From Cryptomeria japonica (Eukaryota; Streptophyta; Pinopsida; Cupressales; Cupressaceae): 64,000 bases of DNA. The stretch's first letter is position 1. Every line of letters begins with the position of its first letter. The stretch covers positions 65,048,546-65,112,545 of the forward strand of contig NC_081408.1 of assembly GCF_030272615.1 (NCBI RefSeq), written 5' to 3'. The notes below the pieces were generated by a model. That model saw only the letters and a list, made by a program, of their open reading frames with translations, did not search any database and was not told where the DNA came from. The position numbers were made by a program, and so were the translations under genes. Positions 10,676-21,432 of the stretch are shown here, piece by piece.

Positions 10676-11090
10676 AAAAGAAAAATAAATGATAGAGAAT
10701 GTACCTTGAATTAATAGAACACTAGAGTCTTAGACGTCCTAAAGACACTTTGATTATTACAATATAAATGTTGGATCAAGATGTGCATGTTGACGATTCT
10801 CAATAAGTTATCTAAGCCATATTGATTCACAAGCTCCTACAACAACTGCTAAAATTATACTTCACTAGATAACAAATCAACCTTTGTTTGCTTGTTACAA
10901 CTCAATGAGACAATAGTAGAACCAAGATTGAATGAACAGTTCCAAAAGTTGATTTCCTAGAATTTATGCAAACTTCCCAATATAAATCTAAAAAACCAAC
11001 AAGTTTGAAATATTCATTTTTTCATATACTCCAATTGAAAAAAAATTGTTCCTTGAAGATATCTCAAAATTGACTTTGTAGCTAACCAAT
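10676..11090 (-). pseudogene. Decayed Ty1/copia RNase H fragment
   Basis: The minus strand starts near 11090 with LATKSILRYLQGT, the conserved entry to the copia RNase H. With frameshifts and stops it then gives LGSTIVSLSCNKQTKVDLLS (compare the usual W-x-S-K-K-Q-x-x-V-x-L-S-S-T-E-A-E-Y). Next comes YCNNQSV...TKTLVFY (compare Y-C-D-N-x-S-A...K-N-P-V-F-H). The order is correct over about 400 bp. The lesion density is higher than in any other element here, so it is probably the oldest. It ends next to the gypsy LTR, suggesting that element landed in it. Confidence 0.7.
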
Positions 11091-11092
11091 GA

Positions 11093-11136
<44 letters not shown>

Positions 11137-11370
11137 ATACATACATACACACATATATATATATGTATGTACACACACACACACACACATATATATGCAT
11201 GTATACATATAGATACATAGATATATATGTATACATATAGATACATATATGTATACATACATATATATATATATATATATACATATGTATATATATATAT
11301 ATACATATGTATACATATATACATATATACATATGCATATCTAGATATATATGCAAATATACATATACAT
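11093..11370. repeat. Compound TA/TG/TATG microsatellite
   Basis: About 280 bp of (TA)n, (TG)n with about 14 units at 11104-11132, (AC)n around 11170-11187 and then interspersed ATAC/ATAT blocks. All long open frames here, on both strands, encode Tyr/Ile/His/Met/Cys repeats and are artefacts. The array directly abuts the copia RNase H fragment. Confidence 0.9.
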
Positions 11371-11474
11371 AGCCGCGGCCGAAAAAATAAGCCTATCTTC
11401 TGCGAAAAAATAGCCGTTGTGTTTCAAAGCTAGAATAGCCGCGGCCGAAAAAATAAGCCTATCTTCTGCGAAAA
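11369..11474 (+). repeat. 40-bp direct repeat, 66-bp period, with GC-rich core
   Basis: Positions 11369-11408 are repeated exactly at 11435-11474. Each copy starts ATAGCCGCGGCCGAAAAAAT and continues to CTGCGAAAA. The CCGCGGCCG core stands out in a locus that is otherwise over 65% A+T by eye. The second copy runs straight into the sequence CTATCTTCTGCxxxAGGTGAAxC that recurs at about 11724 and 52190, so this is the edge of the duplicated SWEET-flank block. Confidence 0.8.
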
Positions 11475-13994
11475 GGTGAAACTCAGAAGCATTTTGTATT
11501 ACACCGTACTATTACCTATTCTAGATGACTTTTTTTGATAAGCCTCCAAAAAATCTTTATATTATTTTAAGATAGTGGATAACAAAAAGGCTACAGCGGA
11601 CAGCAAAAATCAGATACGGTTCCTTAAATTGTATTTGCGAAATTAATTCCTCTTAAGATGAACAGTCAAGACTAATTCTCAAATAAAATAAATTTTATTT
11701 GAGTAAAAACTCAAATGCCAAGCCAATCTTCTGCAGCAGGTGAAGCAATATGTACTACCTGTCTTCAAATGACATTTTTATACGTCATCTTGAACCTTTA
11801 TATTATTTTAAGATAGTTGATACCAGAAAGTATATTGGAAGTCAATATACCACGCTAGACGAAGCCTCGTGAATTTATGGTGGACAGCAAAAATTAGATA
11901 ATGTCCAATGTACTTTATTTTCAATCAGATATCCATGCAAAGATATATGATGTGTTTGTCACTATAATTCTTCATTAATATTCAATTACTTACTTTTTAA
12001 TGAATCTAAAACCATTTTAATTATTTTTATGAACTGTACAACTAAAAGTATTTCAATTGTTTTGCTGGATTATATTTGTTTTTCTCTATACAAGGACAAA
12101 TGGTTGATTGTGAACTTTTCTTATATTTACAAGTTCATCCTATGTAATTTGTATACCTTTGTTTTCTATTCTATTTGATACCTCTCAATTTCTTGCAAAT
12201 TGCTATGATTTTGTATGAATTTATAATATTTTATTATTTAATTTTTTCATATAATATTTTGGTAAAGTTTAGGTGTAATTTAGTATGATTTTGTATGATC
12301 TATAATATTTTCATATATTTTTTTCAATATTATTGTTGGGTTAGTATGTGGAATAAATACACATCCTATTGCTGGAGATGACTTTCATTTTAATTATTAG
12401 AGTGAAATTTTATTAACTTCCATCTTGTTTCATTGTCAAAATCCTTTGTTTATGTTCTTCACAATAAATAAGTAAAAGATGATCAAAAGTTGAAATGAAA
12501 GGTTCCAGATGAGGAAATGTCTCTAATCTAAAAATGTTTTTAACTACTCTTGACTAATCTAAATCTTTGTAGATAATGCTTTCTATGATGATGTTATGAG
12601 ATGTTCTAATGTAATGATGTCATAGAGTTTGTTTTTAAGTAAGCAATCTCAAATGCATAATTTAAAAGCTTTTTCGCTTTAACTAATAATTATCAATCAT
12701 ATTTCAGACTATTCAACAACATGAAAATTGATGACATATACAATATTCAAAATAGAATTATACTAACAATAATATCCCAGATAAAAATAACTATTATAAC
12801 AAATAATTCTAAATTATTAAAAATAAAGTGATTAATAAATAAGATTAAAATTATATTTGATCAATTTATAAACTATAATTATTAGATTAACCATCAAAAT
12901 CATATATTTATCATAAAAAATACTGACATACAAAATATATACTTTGTCAAGAATAAACTTCTCATCACACTCTTTTATCTTCTTCAAAATTCTTGAACAA
13001 AAAAAATATAATTTAAATTATCAAAAATTATGATAATTTATTTGCCCTATTATAATTTTACTTGTTATTGCTTAGTAGAAGAATGGATTACACTTTTTCC
13101 CATTAAAATTACAGAACAGCAGCTTTATTAGTACAAAAACAATTTGCATTAACCCGCACAAAGATGATGAAAAGTAATGTCCTTTTTTTATTGAACATAA
13201 CAGACTACAAAAACGCCTTATTTCTAAATGGATAAGGATGATTTATACTTTTGAAATGCGATCTCATTGTGACAAGGCCCATTTCTTGTCATAAAAGAAT
13301 TTGACATGCTGCAGCGAACTTAGCTGTGTGACAGCCTTTTCTTTTGTCAGATCATTTTCCCTTAAAACCATGAAATTGGCAGGTTTCATTAGCTTGCAAC
13401 CATGAAGGAATTGTAATTGGAGACGACTGCATGATATTATAAAAGTTTTTTATTGCTTGAGATGGTCAGAAATAATTGGAAACTGAGAAAGATAATATCT
13501 ATAGTACAGCAGAGACAGGTACTAAAAATACAGATCTTTTTGGTAGGGTCAATTTGAAAGGCTGATATTTTAGGAAACAGTTCATACACAAGGTGATGGA
13601 GGGAATATCTAGAGTGATCCCAAGCGCTAAACTCTGAATTAAAAGCTTACAATGAAGATCCCAAGCGCTAAACTCTGACAAAAAAAAAAACATATTTGCT
13701 GTCTTCAATTCACAAATCGAACAAACATTGGAAATTGGTTCTTTGCATCTTATCCCAATTTTTTTAAAGGTTGCATAAGATTGGTATAATCTCATTTATT
13801 TTCTCGACAGCCTGCTTAATGTCCAATTCCATATAATTTTCTTACATTGATTCAACGTAAAATCTCTATTTCTCTCTCTTTCATAGGATTCATCCTGTTT
13901 TTCTGCTAATGCTGTTTTTCATGCAATTGAACAGAGTCTGATTGTCTGAGGAGACTCTATAGACCTTGTTACTCATTGATCAATGAGAATGAAA
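11475..13994. repeat. Segmental duplication unit A: 3' flank of the SWEET gene
   Basis: AT-rich sequence without coding frames that recurs, diverged, in two other places. Segment 11606-11990 matches 52063-52500 (e.g. GATATTGGAAGTCAATAT-type, CACGCTAGAC) and partly 33065-33215. Segment 12090-12360 matches 34250-34930 and 60820-61710 (AGTTTAGGTGTAATTTAGTA; ACACATCCTATTG). Segment 12540-12720 matches 43590-43740 and 61850-62010. Segment 13040-13500 matches 50690-51330 and 62350-62870 (TTAGCTTGCAACCATGAAGG). The block lies downstream of the SWEET stop codon, so its last several hundred bases include the gene's 3' UTR. Confidence 0.8.
13616..13678 (+). repeat. 22-bp direct repeat in the SWEET 3' region
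   Basis: Positions 13616-13637 and 13657-13678 are identical (GATCCCAAGCGCTAAACTCT then GA), 41 bp apart. A related single copy appears at the right edge of the window (about 63905-63922: CCAAGGGCTAAACTCT). This helps align the third duplication unit with this one. No function is evident. Confidence 0.75.
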
Positions 13995-15796
13995 TCAAAT
14001 TTGATCAGCAATAATAAAATTCACTGCATCCACATTGAGAACATTTGTGGCTTCAACCTCCATTATATCGATAGCCAGATCAAATACATCATCTATCTTT
14101 TTGGTTTCTGGAAGTTTATGAAGTTCTGTAGATATAGGTAAAATAGGCTCTGAGCTTCTGTAAATGAGGTAAACAACGAGCTGAGTTACTCCTAAAAGGA
14201 AGCCAATGCCATTGGGCACCTGCAAAGAAAAGAATAATTCAATCAGAAAAGAGGTGCTTAGTTCTCCCCGAAAATTACATGAAAACTATTAAATAACACT
14301 AGGAATAGAGAGAAGCTTACAGCTATAAAGATATCCTTGGCTATTACAGAGTATGCAGACCAGACAAGTGCATTTAGAGTACTGAATAGAGAGACCAAAA
14401 ATGGCATGTACTTAACACTTTTGGTTCTCATAACATCTCCCTGCAAACATAACAGAATATCATCAAAATTCTTGAAATGATGAATTCATCTGCTACTTAG
14501 GCATTTCTAGTTTTAGGGTAGAAACCAGATTTTTTCTCTGTTTTATTAAATCTGGGCAGAGATTAATTTTAAATATTTTCAATTATTTCTGGGTAAAGAT
14601 TCTATTGTTTTCTATATTAAACTTTTCATAGCAATCTGAGTTAAGAGTAACATAAGATTCAAAACTCACCACGACAGATAACGGGGAGGCATACATAACA
14701 ATCGAAAGGATCACACCTAAAGTGCCAACCACTAACTGCCTGACATTATATGTGTGCAGGCCATAAATTGTAACCGCAACCACCATGACAAAAGCAGCCA
14801 TCATTGCAATGGCTAACCGCACTGTTTTCACCTGCGAGATAAAATCAAGGAATCCATATCAGAGTAATGAAAAATATATAAATAGCTTCTTGCATTTAAC
14901 TTAGTAGCCACCAAATGGCGTTGAATTACGAACTTAAGCTGGCATAATGAGTTACCTTCTTCTGCTTGGGGGCAAATGTTAGAAAGGACAGAAGATAAAA
15001 TATCTCCAAAAATAAGCCTGTACCATTGATCGTGAGGAGCAAAGTGCTGTGGGGTTTAACAAATGGGGCTCCGTAAAGTACCCAAAGACAACAGTTAAAC
15101 AAGGTACACACATATAGAAGTCCAGAATACTCTTGGGTAGACTTAAGCTTGTATATCTCCCAGAATGTTGTCCTGCAATTTCCAAATACAAGAATATTTA
15201 TATATGAGCTCGTTATCTTGATCAATAGTGAAGTCTCACATGTTAGTCGTGCTCATGTACATTAGACAAGTTTTTGACTCAGAGAAATCTGGTGTATACA
15301 GTACTCACATAGGTGACAGCAAAAGTGCAAGTGAAGTTATATTTCCTGCACCGCAGACCATCATGAACCATCAGTTTGCACTATCATATAAATCCAACTT
15401 AAGAGAAATGAACTAGTACACTTTAAAATCTGCACATGATTTGAGAAACAATCCTACAGAAAAGCTTGTGCATGCAAATCAGAAAGAAAGTTATAGCGAA
15501 ATTTGTACATGCAAATCAAAACGAGGATCAGATACAGAACAAATCCAACATCTAGTCACCTAAATGTCAACCCATATACAAATTGTTGGAATGGAAAGCA
15601 AGCAAAATAATCCCTTGGGGGTTAAGAAGAGGGTATGCTTTTATGATGCAACTATTCATGAAAAGTTTACAATTTCATAAATCCAACTATTATGATGCAA
15701 CTAATCATAGACAGGAAAAATTAAATTTATATTTCAGAGTAGTGGTCTGGATGGCATACCCATAATTCCCACCACAAGCTGCAGAGGAAAGGCCAT
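13995..15796 (-). CDS. SWEET-family sugar transporter, six exons
   Basis: A SWEET (MtN3/saliva) uniporter moves sugars down their gradient across the plasma or vacuolar membrane. Exons on the minus strand are 15796-15760, 15345-15309, 15172-14956, 14831-14670, 14440-14321 and 14219-13995. All introns are GT-AG, and joining them gives one frame of 265 codons plus TGA, within the family's normal 230-300. The two 37-bp first exons match plant SWEET gene structure. Repeat 1 (residues about 13-95) has LLLSPM, TFWEIYKLKST and TINGTG; repeat 2 (about 129-213) has YASPLSV, RTKSVKYMPF and VPNGIG. Pocket-type residues Asn74, Asn194, Trp55 and Trp178 are present. The tetrad prolines are Pro24, Pro147 and Pro164, but the position expected as Pro in '(I/V)PY' is Leu44 (LLY). 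The hydrophilic tail is about 50 residues. Start chosen: MAFPLQLVVGIMG matches the family N-terminus. Subclade not assigned. Confidence 0.93.
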
Positions 15797-17400
15797 TGAA
15801 CAAAAGAAGAAACTGTCTTTGCAGTTCTCAGAAAGAAAATATATTATGCAAATTGAGATCAACACAAGAAGAAGATGAAGCTGTGGAGAGCACGATGATT
15901 TTTAGGTCCTTTCAAAGGCTTTCATCCTGAACATGACCAACTTGATATCATCATATGCAGTGGAATGTAGAAAGGAATAACTTGTATTTTAACTTGATGA
16001 CAGGCAAATCACTAATGAACACAATGCGTACAGCTTTACACATCAGAGTTATTCGATACCAGCTCAATACAGAGTAATATGGGTATGCTTTTAGCTATGT
16101 TCTGGTTAGCTGATATAGTAAAATCTACTATACCCACAGAAGGAATTCACAATATGTTCTATAGTAGATACAAAGTGTGGGATACAGATCACTCTGAAAG
16201 ATTGGTAGGCAAGTACATTGAATTTCTTATATTTTAGTAAGATAAAAAATATCTACGTGTATATATTCATTTTAAAAGTTTTATTTCAAATACCATCTTT
16301 ACTCGCCATTAGATCATTATCTCAAATACACGTAGATTCCTTGTCATAGAAATGATCTGCCACCCCAATTTGCATTTTTATGTAGACAAGTCACCACATT
16401 GCAGTTAAACTACTACTATTCACGCAAACACTTTGCTTCAGCGAGAAGGCTCTAAACAAAGGTGGCCAACATGATCAGCTTTCTTCTGAGCAGTTGAGTC
16501 TTCCCCCTTTTATGAACACTCTTTCTTTTTATTCTTGATTGCGTGTATTTATTTTTATTTTTTTGGCCCATCTCATTCTATGCAACTGTTCAAGGGTGCA
16601 ATACGATCATTGCTATGTTTCTTTTGAGGTAAAAAACTTGGTAATGATTTTTCTTCCCTTCCAAACCATAGATTTGTAAACAAAATTCCAATACATGTGT
16701 ATAAAATTGGATTTAATAGCGTCACGAAATGTAAGGTGATTGTGTTTAGCTATGTATATGGATTCCATCTTCACAAGTAACCCATTAATTCCAGTGTGAA
16801 GCACATTTGCAGCTGTGCAACACTAACCTATATTCAAACGGATCACTGTTCATTGCAATTATTGGTATGAAATTTTTTAGGTTACATTTCAATTATATTT
16901 TTGAGTTATTGGAGTTTTGATTTTTCTATAAATAAATCTTATTTAATTGTTTATTAAATTAAAAATATAATAATATTTAAAAAAAGACAGGTTACATAAA
17001 GGCACACTTTCAGGAATTGTGAAAGATAGAGTTTGAAATGAGAAATTAATGAAGACTAATATGGTATGGAGGTTTTAATCTAATATTTTATGATATTAGG
17101 TTTAATTTTATATGAGTCTATATTTAAAAATATAAGTGTGTCGATTGAATAAAACAATACATTTATACATAGGCTATTATTCATGGAGTTTGCTTTTAAC
17201 ATATTTTTAATATGTGTAATTTATATTTCTCAAGTTAAATGTAATATATTATGAGGGACAAGTAAAGTAGTTTTGATCATGGAAGAAATCTTATGGTTAT
17301 GCATGCTTGAATTGGAGTTAACATTGTGAATTTTCTATTTATGAAATACAGTTTAATAAGTTTGAGTAAAAAAGTACACAACTGAATCCTCATAAAATAT
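15797..17400. other. SWEET 5' flank, AT-rich
   Basis: Upstream of the SWEET start codon. A TATA-like ATAATATATTTT (minus strand, about 15838-15850) lies some 45-55 bp upstream of the ATG, which would give a very short leader. It is a weak candidate for the core promoter. The rest, to 17400, holds no coding frame with recognisable similarity. The short minus frame at 16613-16804 has no support. No close match to the duplicated blocks was seen here. Confidence 0.4.
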
Positions 17401-19603
17401 CATAACTATTAAAACTATAACAAGAAGGACAAAAAGGTATGTCCTTCAAACATTGATGAATCAAAACCATTCAAAATTCTAGCATTTTGATTATTTTTTA
17501 TGAAAGATTTGATAAAACAATTTCCAAATAGTCAAGCTCGTCATTATCTAGCAAGGTCATAAAAAATAGTTTTGATTACTCTCTCCAAACTAATATTAAA
17601 AGGATAAAATTTACAGAATGCAAGGATTGACAAGTGTGATATAGGATTTAGGTAAAGGCATCAAAGAAATCAATTAGGCAACCACGAAACCTAAAATGCA
17701 ATGAAATTAAGTCCTAACACACTCAATAAAAGAATGAAGACAAAACATTCAAATGAAATGCAAACCATTTGAAGATATTTCCTTCATTGACCTCCATCAT
17801 TCATCTTTCTCCTTCAAATTTGGGCATGTGGATTTCACCTACAAAATGCAAATGTGATTGAAAGCAACTTGATGGCAAGATGAAATGAATTCGACAGGGT
17901 ACTCAAAGTGTGGTTGTTATAATGATTGGAAAGGGTGCTCAATTAATAGGAAAAAGGTCTCCAAATTGGGATGATCAATTGAAAAGGAATTTAATTACAA
18001 ATTGGCATGGTTTAATGACATGATTAATAACAAATTGGAGAGCAATTTGTGCTCAATAATCATGACAAATTGAAGAGAGAAAAGTGCCATTTGATTTATG
18101 GCAAATCAAGCACAAAAAGGGCTCATAAACTTATGACAAATTGGGAGGGAAAATAGCTTTTCAATTATGAAAATTTGAGCACAAAAAGGGGAGATAATTA
18201 GTGAAGAAATTAGGGGGGAAAGTTAGGCGAGAAAAAGGTGGCAGAAATAAATAATTTTTTATTTAATATTTTTTCTCACAAAAAGGAAGGAAATTAGCCA
18301 ATTAAATAAATCAATTTAATTGTGGCTCATAGGATAAATAAATAATTTCATTTAACCTAAAGAGGTGCTAGTAGGAGATAGAAGATTAAATCCTAAAACC
18401 CTAGGAGATGGCTTAGGAAATGAAGTAGGTTGAGACATAATTAATGTAATAAACACATGATGACAATTGTCATTTGATAAGAACGTGAGAGTAATTGAAT
18501 TGATAATGACAGAGACCAATGAAAAATTGGTCAAAAATGATAAAGGAACTTGATTTGATAAACTAACAAATTGACGAGGGATCAATGATGAATTGACCCA
18601 AATGGACAAGGACTGGCAATTGATTGAGACCGATGACAAATTGATCAAATATTGACAAAAAGGTTGATTTGATGAAGATTGATAAAAACTGATGACAAAT
18701 CAATCAAATTGACAAAGAGATTGATAATTGAAGATTGCAAATTGATTCAAATTGATAATTGATTGAAGGAAAATTGATATTGTAAATAACAAATATTTAG
18801 GACAAAACCCTAATTGACAATGATTAGAGTTACAACGATGTCCAGATGATATGACAAGTTGATCACGATCACTAATTGAGAGTCAAAATTGATATTGAGA
18901 AGACCTAATTCAAATGCGAGAAGATGTAATTCAAATGCAAGAAGATTGAATCAAATAGAAAAAGAATGCAGAGGAATGACATGATGTTGAAAAATGATAA
19001 AGCCAAATGTGAGACATAGAGGAAATGTTAGTAAGTGCGAAAAACCTAAAAGAAGGTCATGAAGACATCTTAAAGTATGACACTGCAAGCGTTAACCATT
19101 GTTAGATGCCTAGAAAAAGATGAAATAGTTAAGCTTTAGGAATTTTAATTCATTGTAATGATTACATCTTAGTGTTTCCTTAGCGATTTGGTTGAACTGA
19201 GGTTATGTTGTTTCAACCTATTATATTTACAAGTGTTGTAATATGTTAAGCTAAAAATTTAGTATCAATTGTAATTTCTATCTGGCATTGGTACATTGTT
19301 GTTTGTACAGGATAACTTTGTTAAGGCATCTAGATTGTAGTATAGTATTATAATAGTTCATGAGATACAACTTGAGAAGGAAATTTCTCTTTTGTGAAAA
19401 CTTCTTTCCTTTTGGTTTGTCTAGGTTTATTATTCCTCTCTACATTTTATTTCTAATTATTAACTTCACTTATAGAAATCATTTTTCTAGATTTGTGATC
19501 TGGAATATCAATTTAATCATACAATATAGTTGTAAGGAACTAAATCACTTTACATAAATATTCTATTTTAATAAAAAAAATCCAATAATTTAGCACATTT
19601 AAT
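17401..19603. other. AT-rich spacer with degenerate AAATTGAT-type repeats
   Basis: From about 17870 to 18900 the sequence repeats short variants of (G)ACAAATTG(A)AT and TTGATAATTGA dozens of times, interleaved with lengths of purine-rich DNA. The 98-codon minus frame at 18352-18648 is Ser/Leu-rich and only reflects this repetition. No LTR ends, protein domain or poly(A)-ended element was identified. 19150-19600 is plain AT-rich DNA leading to the LINE target site. Confidence 0.4.
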
Positions 19604-19620
19604 TTGATTGATTTCAAGGA

Positions 19621-20008
19621 GGAATATGAAGATGGCCCGAGTGCAGGGAGCTGCAAAGGCCGAGCTAGGGTTTTGACACCCTAGCTTGTGGGTGCAGCTG
19701 TAGTCGATGCAGAGGGAGAGGGCGGTGAAGGGTGTCGGGGGAGAACAGAGGAGGGAGCGGTTGCGGGAGGAGGGGCTTCTGCAGTGGTCGCTGGGGGTAT
19801 TTTGGGTTTGCGGGGGTGCCAGGTTCGGCCAGCTGTATGCAATGGGTTCCCTGTGGGGCTCCCGGTGGGGGGGGGGGCTGGGCTCATTTGGTCTCTTGGG
19901 TAGAGCAGTTTAGTAGGGGTGGTTCTTGAAGGGCTGCACTTTCTTAAGGAGTTTTCGGGTTTGATCGGTGGCAATCTTTTGTCACCTTATTATTCTTCGT
20001 GAGATCCA
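19621..20008 (+). other. 5' UTR / internal promoter region of LINE-1
   Basis: About 390 bp, markedly G-rich on the + strand (long GGGG runs, including a run of ten G at 19867-19876), in contrast to the AT-rich host DNA. L1 elements carry their promoter internally in this position. Overlapping Gly/Arg-rich + frames and a Pro/Ala-rich - frame here come from the base composition and are not called as genes. Confidence 0.65.
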
Positions 20009-21109
20009 ATGACAGGCTTCGGTGGTGAAGCCTCTCAGGTGGCCTCAGCCATGGACTTCCGAGCTGTGGTGGGATCAAAACCCCCACTTCAGAATATGAA
20101 CACACTTTCCAATAATCTTTTCGCCTCAGATACAGGGACTGGAAGTGTTGGCAGCTCTCACCTCATGAAGATTAATGGGTGTCTTAAGTGATGCAGTGAA
20201 AGGCCAAAGCTGGTTATTCCCCCTGAGATGATAGCTGAAGACGTAGAGTACTTTTCAAACCACTCACTTTACTACAAATTTTTGGGAATGAGGGTTTCCC
20301 TGCAGTTCTTGGAAAATTGGGTGCAGAGGACATGGGCACTGGAAGGGGAAATGGAGATCATGATGCTAGCAAATAACTATTTTATGGTTATGTTCAACTG
20401 CATGGAGGATCGGAATAGGGTCTTTGAAGGAGGTCTGTATTTTTACAACCAGGTGGGATTATTCATCAAACCTTGGCATGTGGGTTTTAATCCTTCAGAG
20501 GAGCTCCCAAATAGAGTTCTGGTGTGGGTTCGGTTACCACATCTTCTAGTGGAATGTTGTCGAGAGGATGTGCTTCAGATGCTCGCTGCTCTACTTGGGA
20601 GGCCAGTGGGATCCTCGTCGCAAACTCTAGGGAGAAAGGTAATGACCTTTGCTCATATCTGTGTTGAAATAGATCTTAGTAAACCCTTTCCAGATGCTAT
20701 AGATATGTGTGTAGGCTCTTATTCATGGGTTCAACAACTAGATTACGAGAATTTACCATTTTGTTGTCATCTGTGTCATGAGTATGGTCATTTACAACGT
20801 AAGTGTCCTAGATTCAAACCAGTAGTGAGACAACCTCAGCAGTCAAATCCGAGCCTTGTTAGGGCTAAGAAGGGGAAAGCTGTCATGTCGGATGTGGTGG
20901 AGGGTGTTGATGGTTTTGTCTCAGTTAAGACAAAGAATAGGAACAGAGGACAAAAGAGACCCTTACAGGAAAGACGTGAGGAGGATACCTTTAACAGATT
21001 TGAGGCCCTGGATGACCTGAGCCATCAGGAAGTTAACCCGGGGTTAATCCCTCTTGATCAGGGTGCATCAGGAGGGGTGCTAGAAAATGTAATGGAGGAA
21101 TCTTCCTAG
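20009..21109 (+). pseudogene. LINE-1 ORF1 (DUF4283 / zinc-knuckle RNA-binding protein)
   Basis: From ATG 20009 the frame runs to a TAA-type end at 21107-21109 with a single internal TGA at 20189-20191, after which it continues in register. The middle shows the DUF4283 pattern: NNYFMVMFNCMEDRNRVFEG, then GLYFYNQVGLFIKPWHVGFN and LPNRVLVWVRLPHLLVE. A CCHC knuckle follows (CCHLCHEYGHLQRKC at about 20763-20808), then a basic, Ser/Gln-rich tail. This is the usual RNA-binding chaperone ORF of plant L1 elements. One stop in 366 codons suggests moderate age. Confidence 0.88.
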
Positions 21110-21432
21110 ACCTTGCTAGTGGTTGGAAGCCAGTAGATGGAGATGGACCAGACAGTTGGGGCTCAGTTGGGCCTGGCCCCTGGTATTGAGGTGAACCTAG
21201 CAGAGGGGGAGGGTTCTCTGATAGCTTCAAAATTGGAATTGGTTGGGGCTCAAAGTAATAAGTCGGTCATTCACCTAGGTCTACATTAGAGAGATATTAA
21301 GAAAAGTGCTTTAGAGAAAAGCTCAAAGGTTGGCAGAAAGAAGGATCTGGATAAGATCAAATTGATGGGGGAAAATTTGGTTGAGTCAGGGTCAGTGAAG
21401 ACTTTGGATTTGTACTTTTCCAACCCTCCTAA

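Noticed and set aside
11014-11433. Overlapping open frames of 68-100 codons on both strands
   Set aside because: They encode Tyr/Ile/His/Cys/Val repeats dictated by the TA/TG microsatellite. Only the end near 11014-11090 (minus) has real copia similarity, and that is annotated separately.
13616-13678. Direct repeats considered as a CRISPR-like array
   Set aside because: Only two copies of 22 bp with a 19-bp spacing in a plant gene flank; no array or cas genes.
19681-19974. Pro/Ala-rich minus frame and Gly-rich plus frames
   Set aside because: They lie in the GC-rich 5' UTR of LINE-1. All frames stay open because of base composition, and no domain is present.
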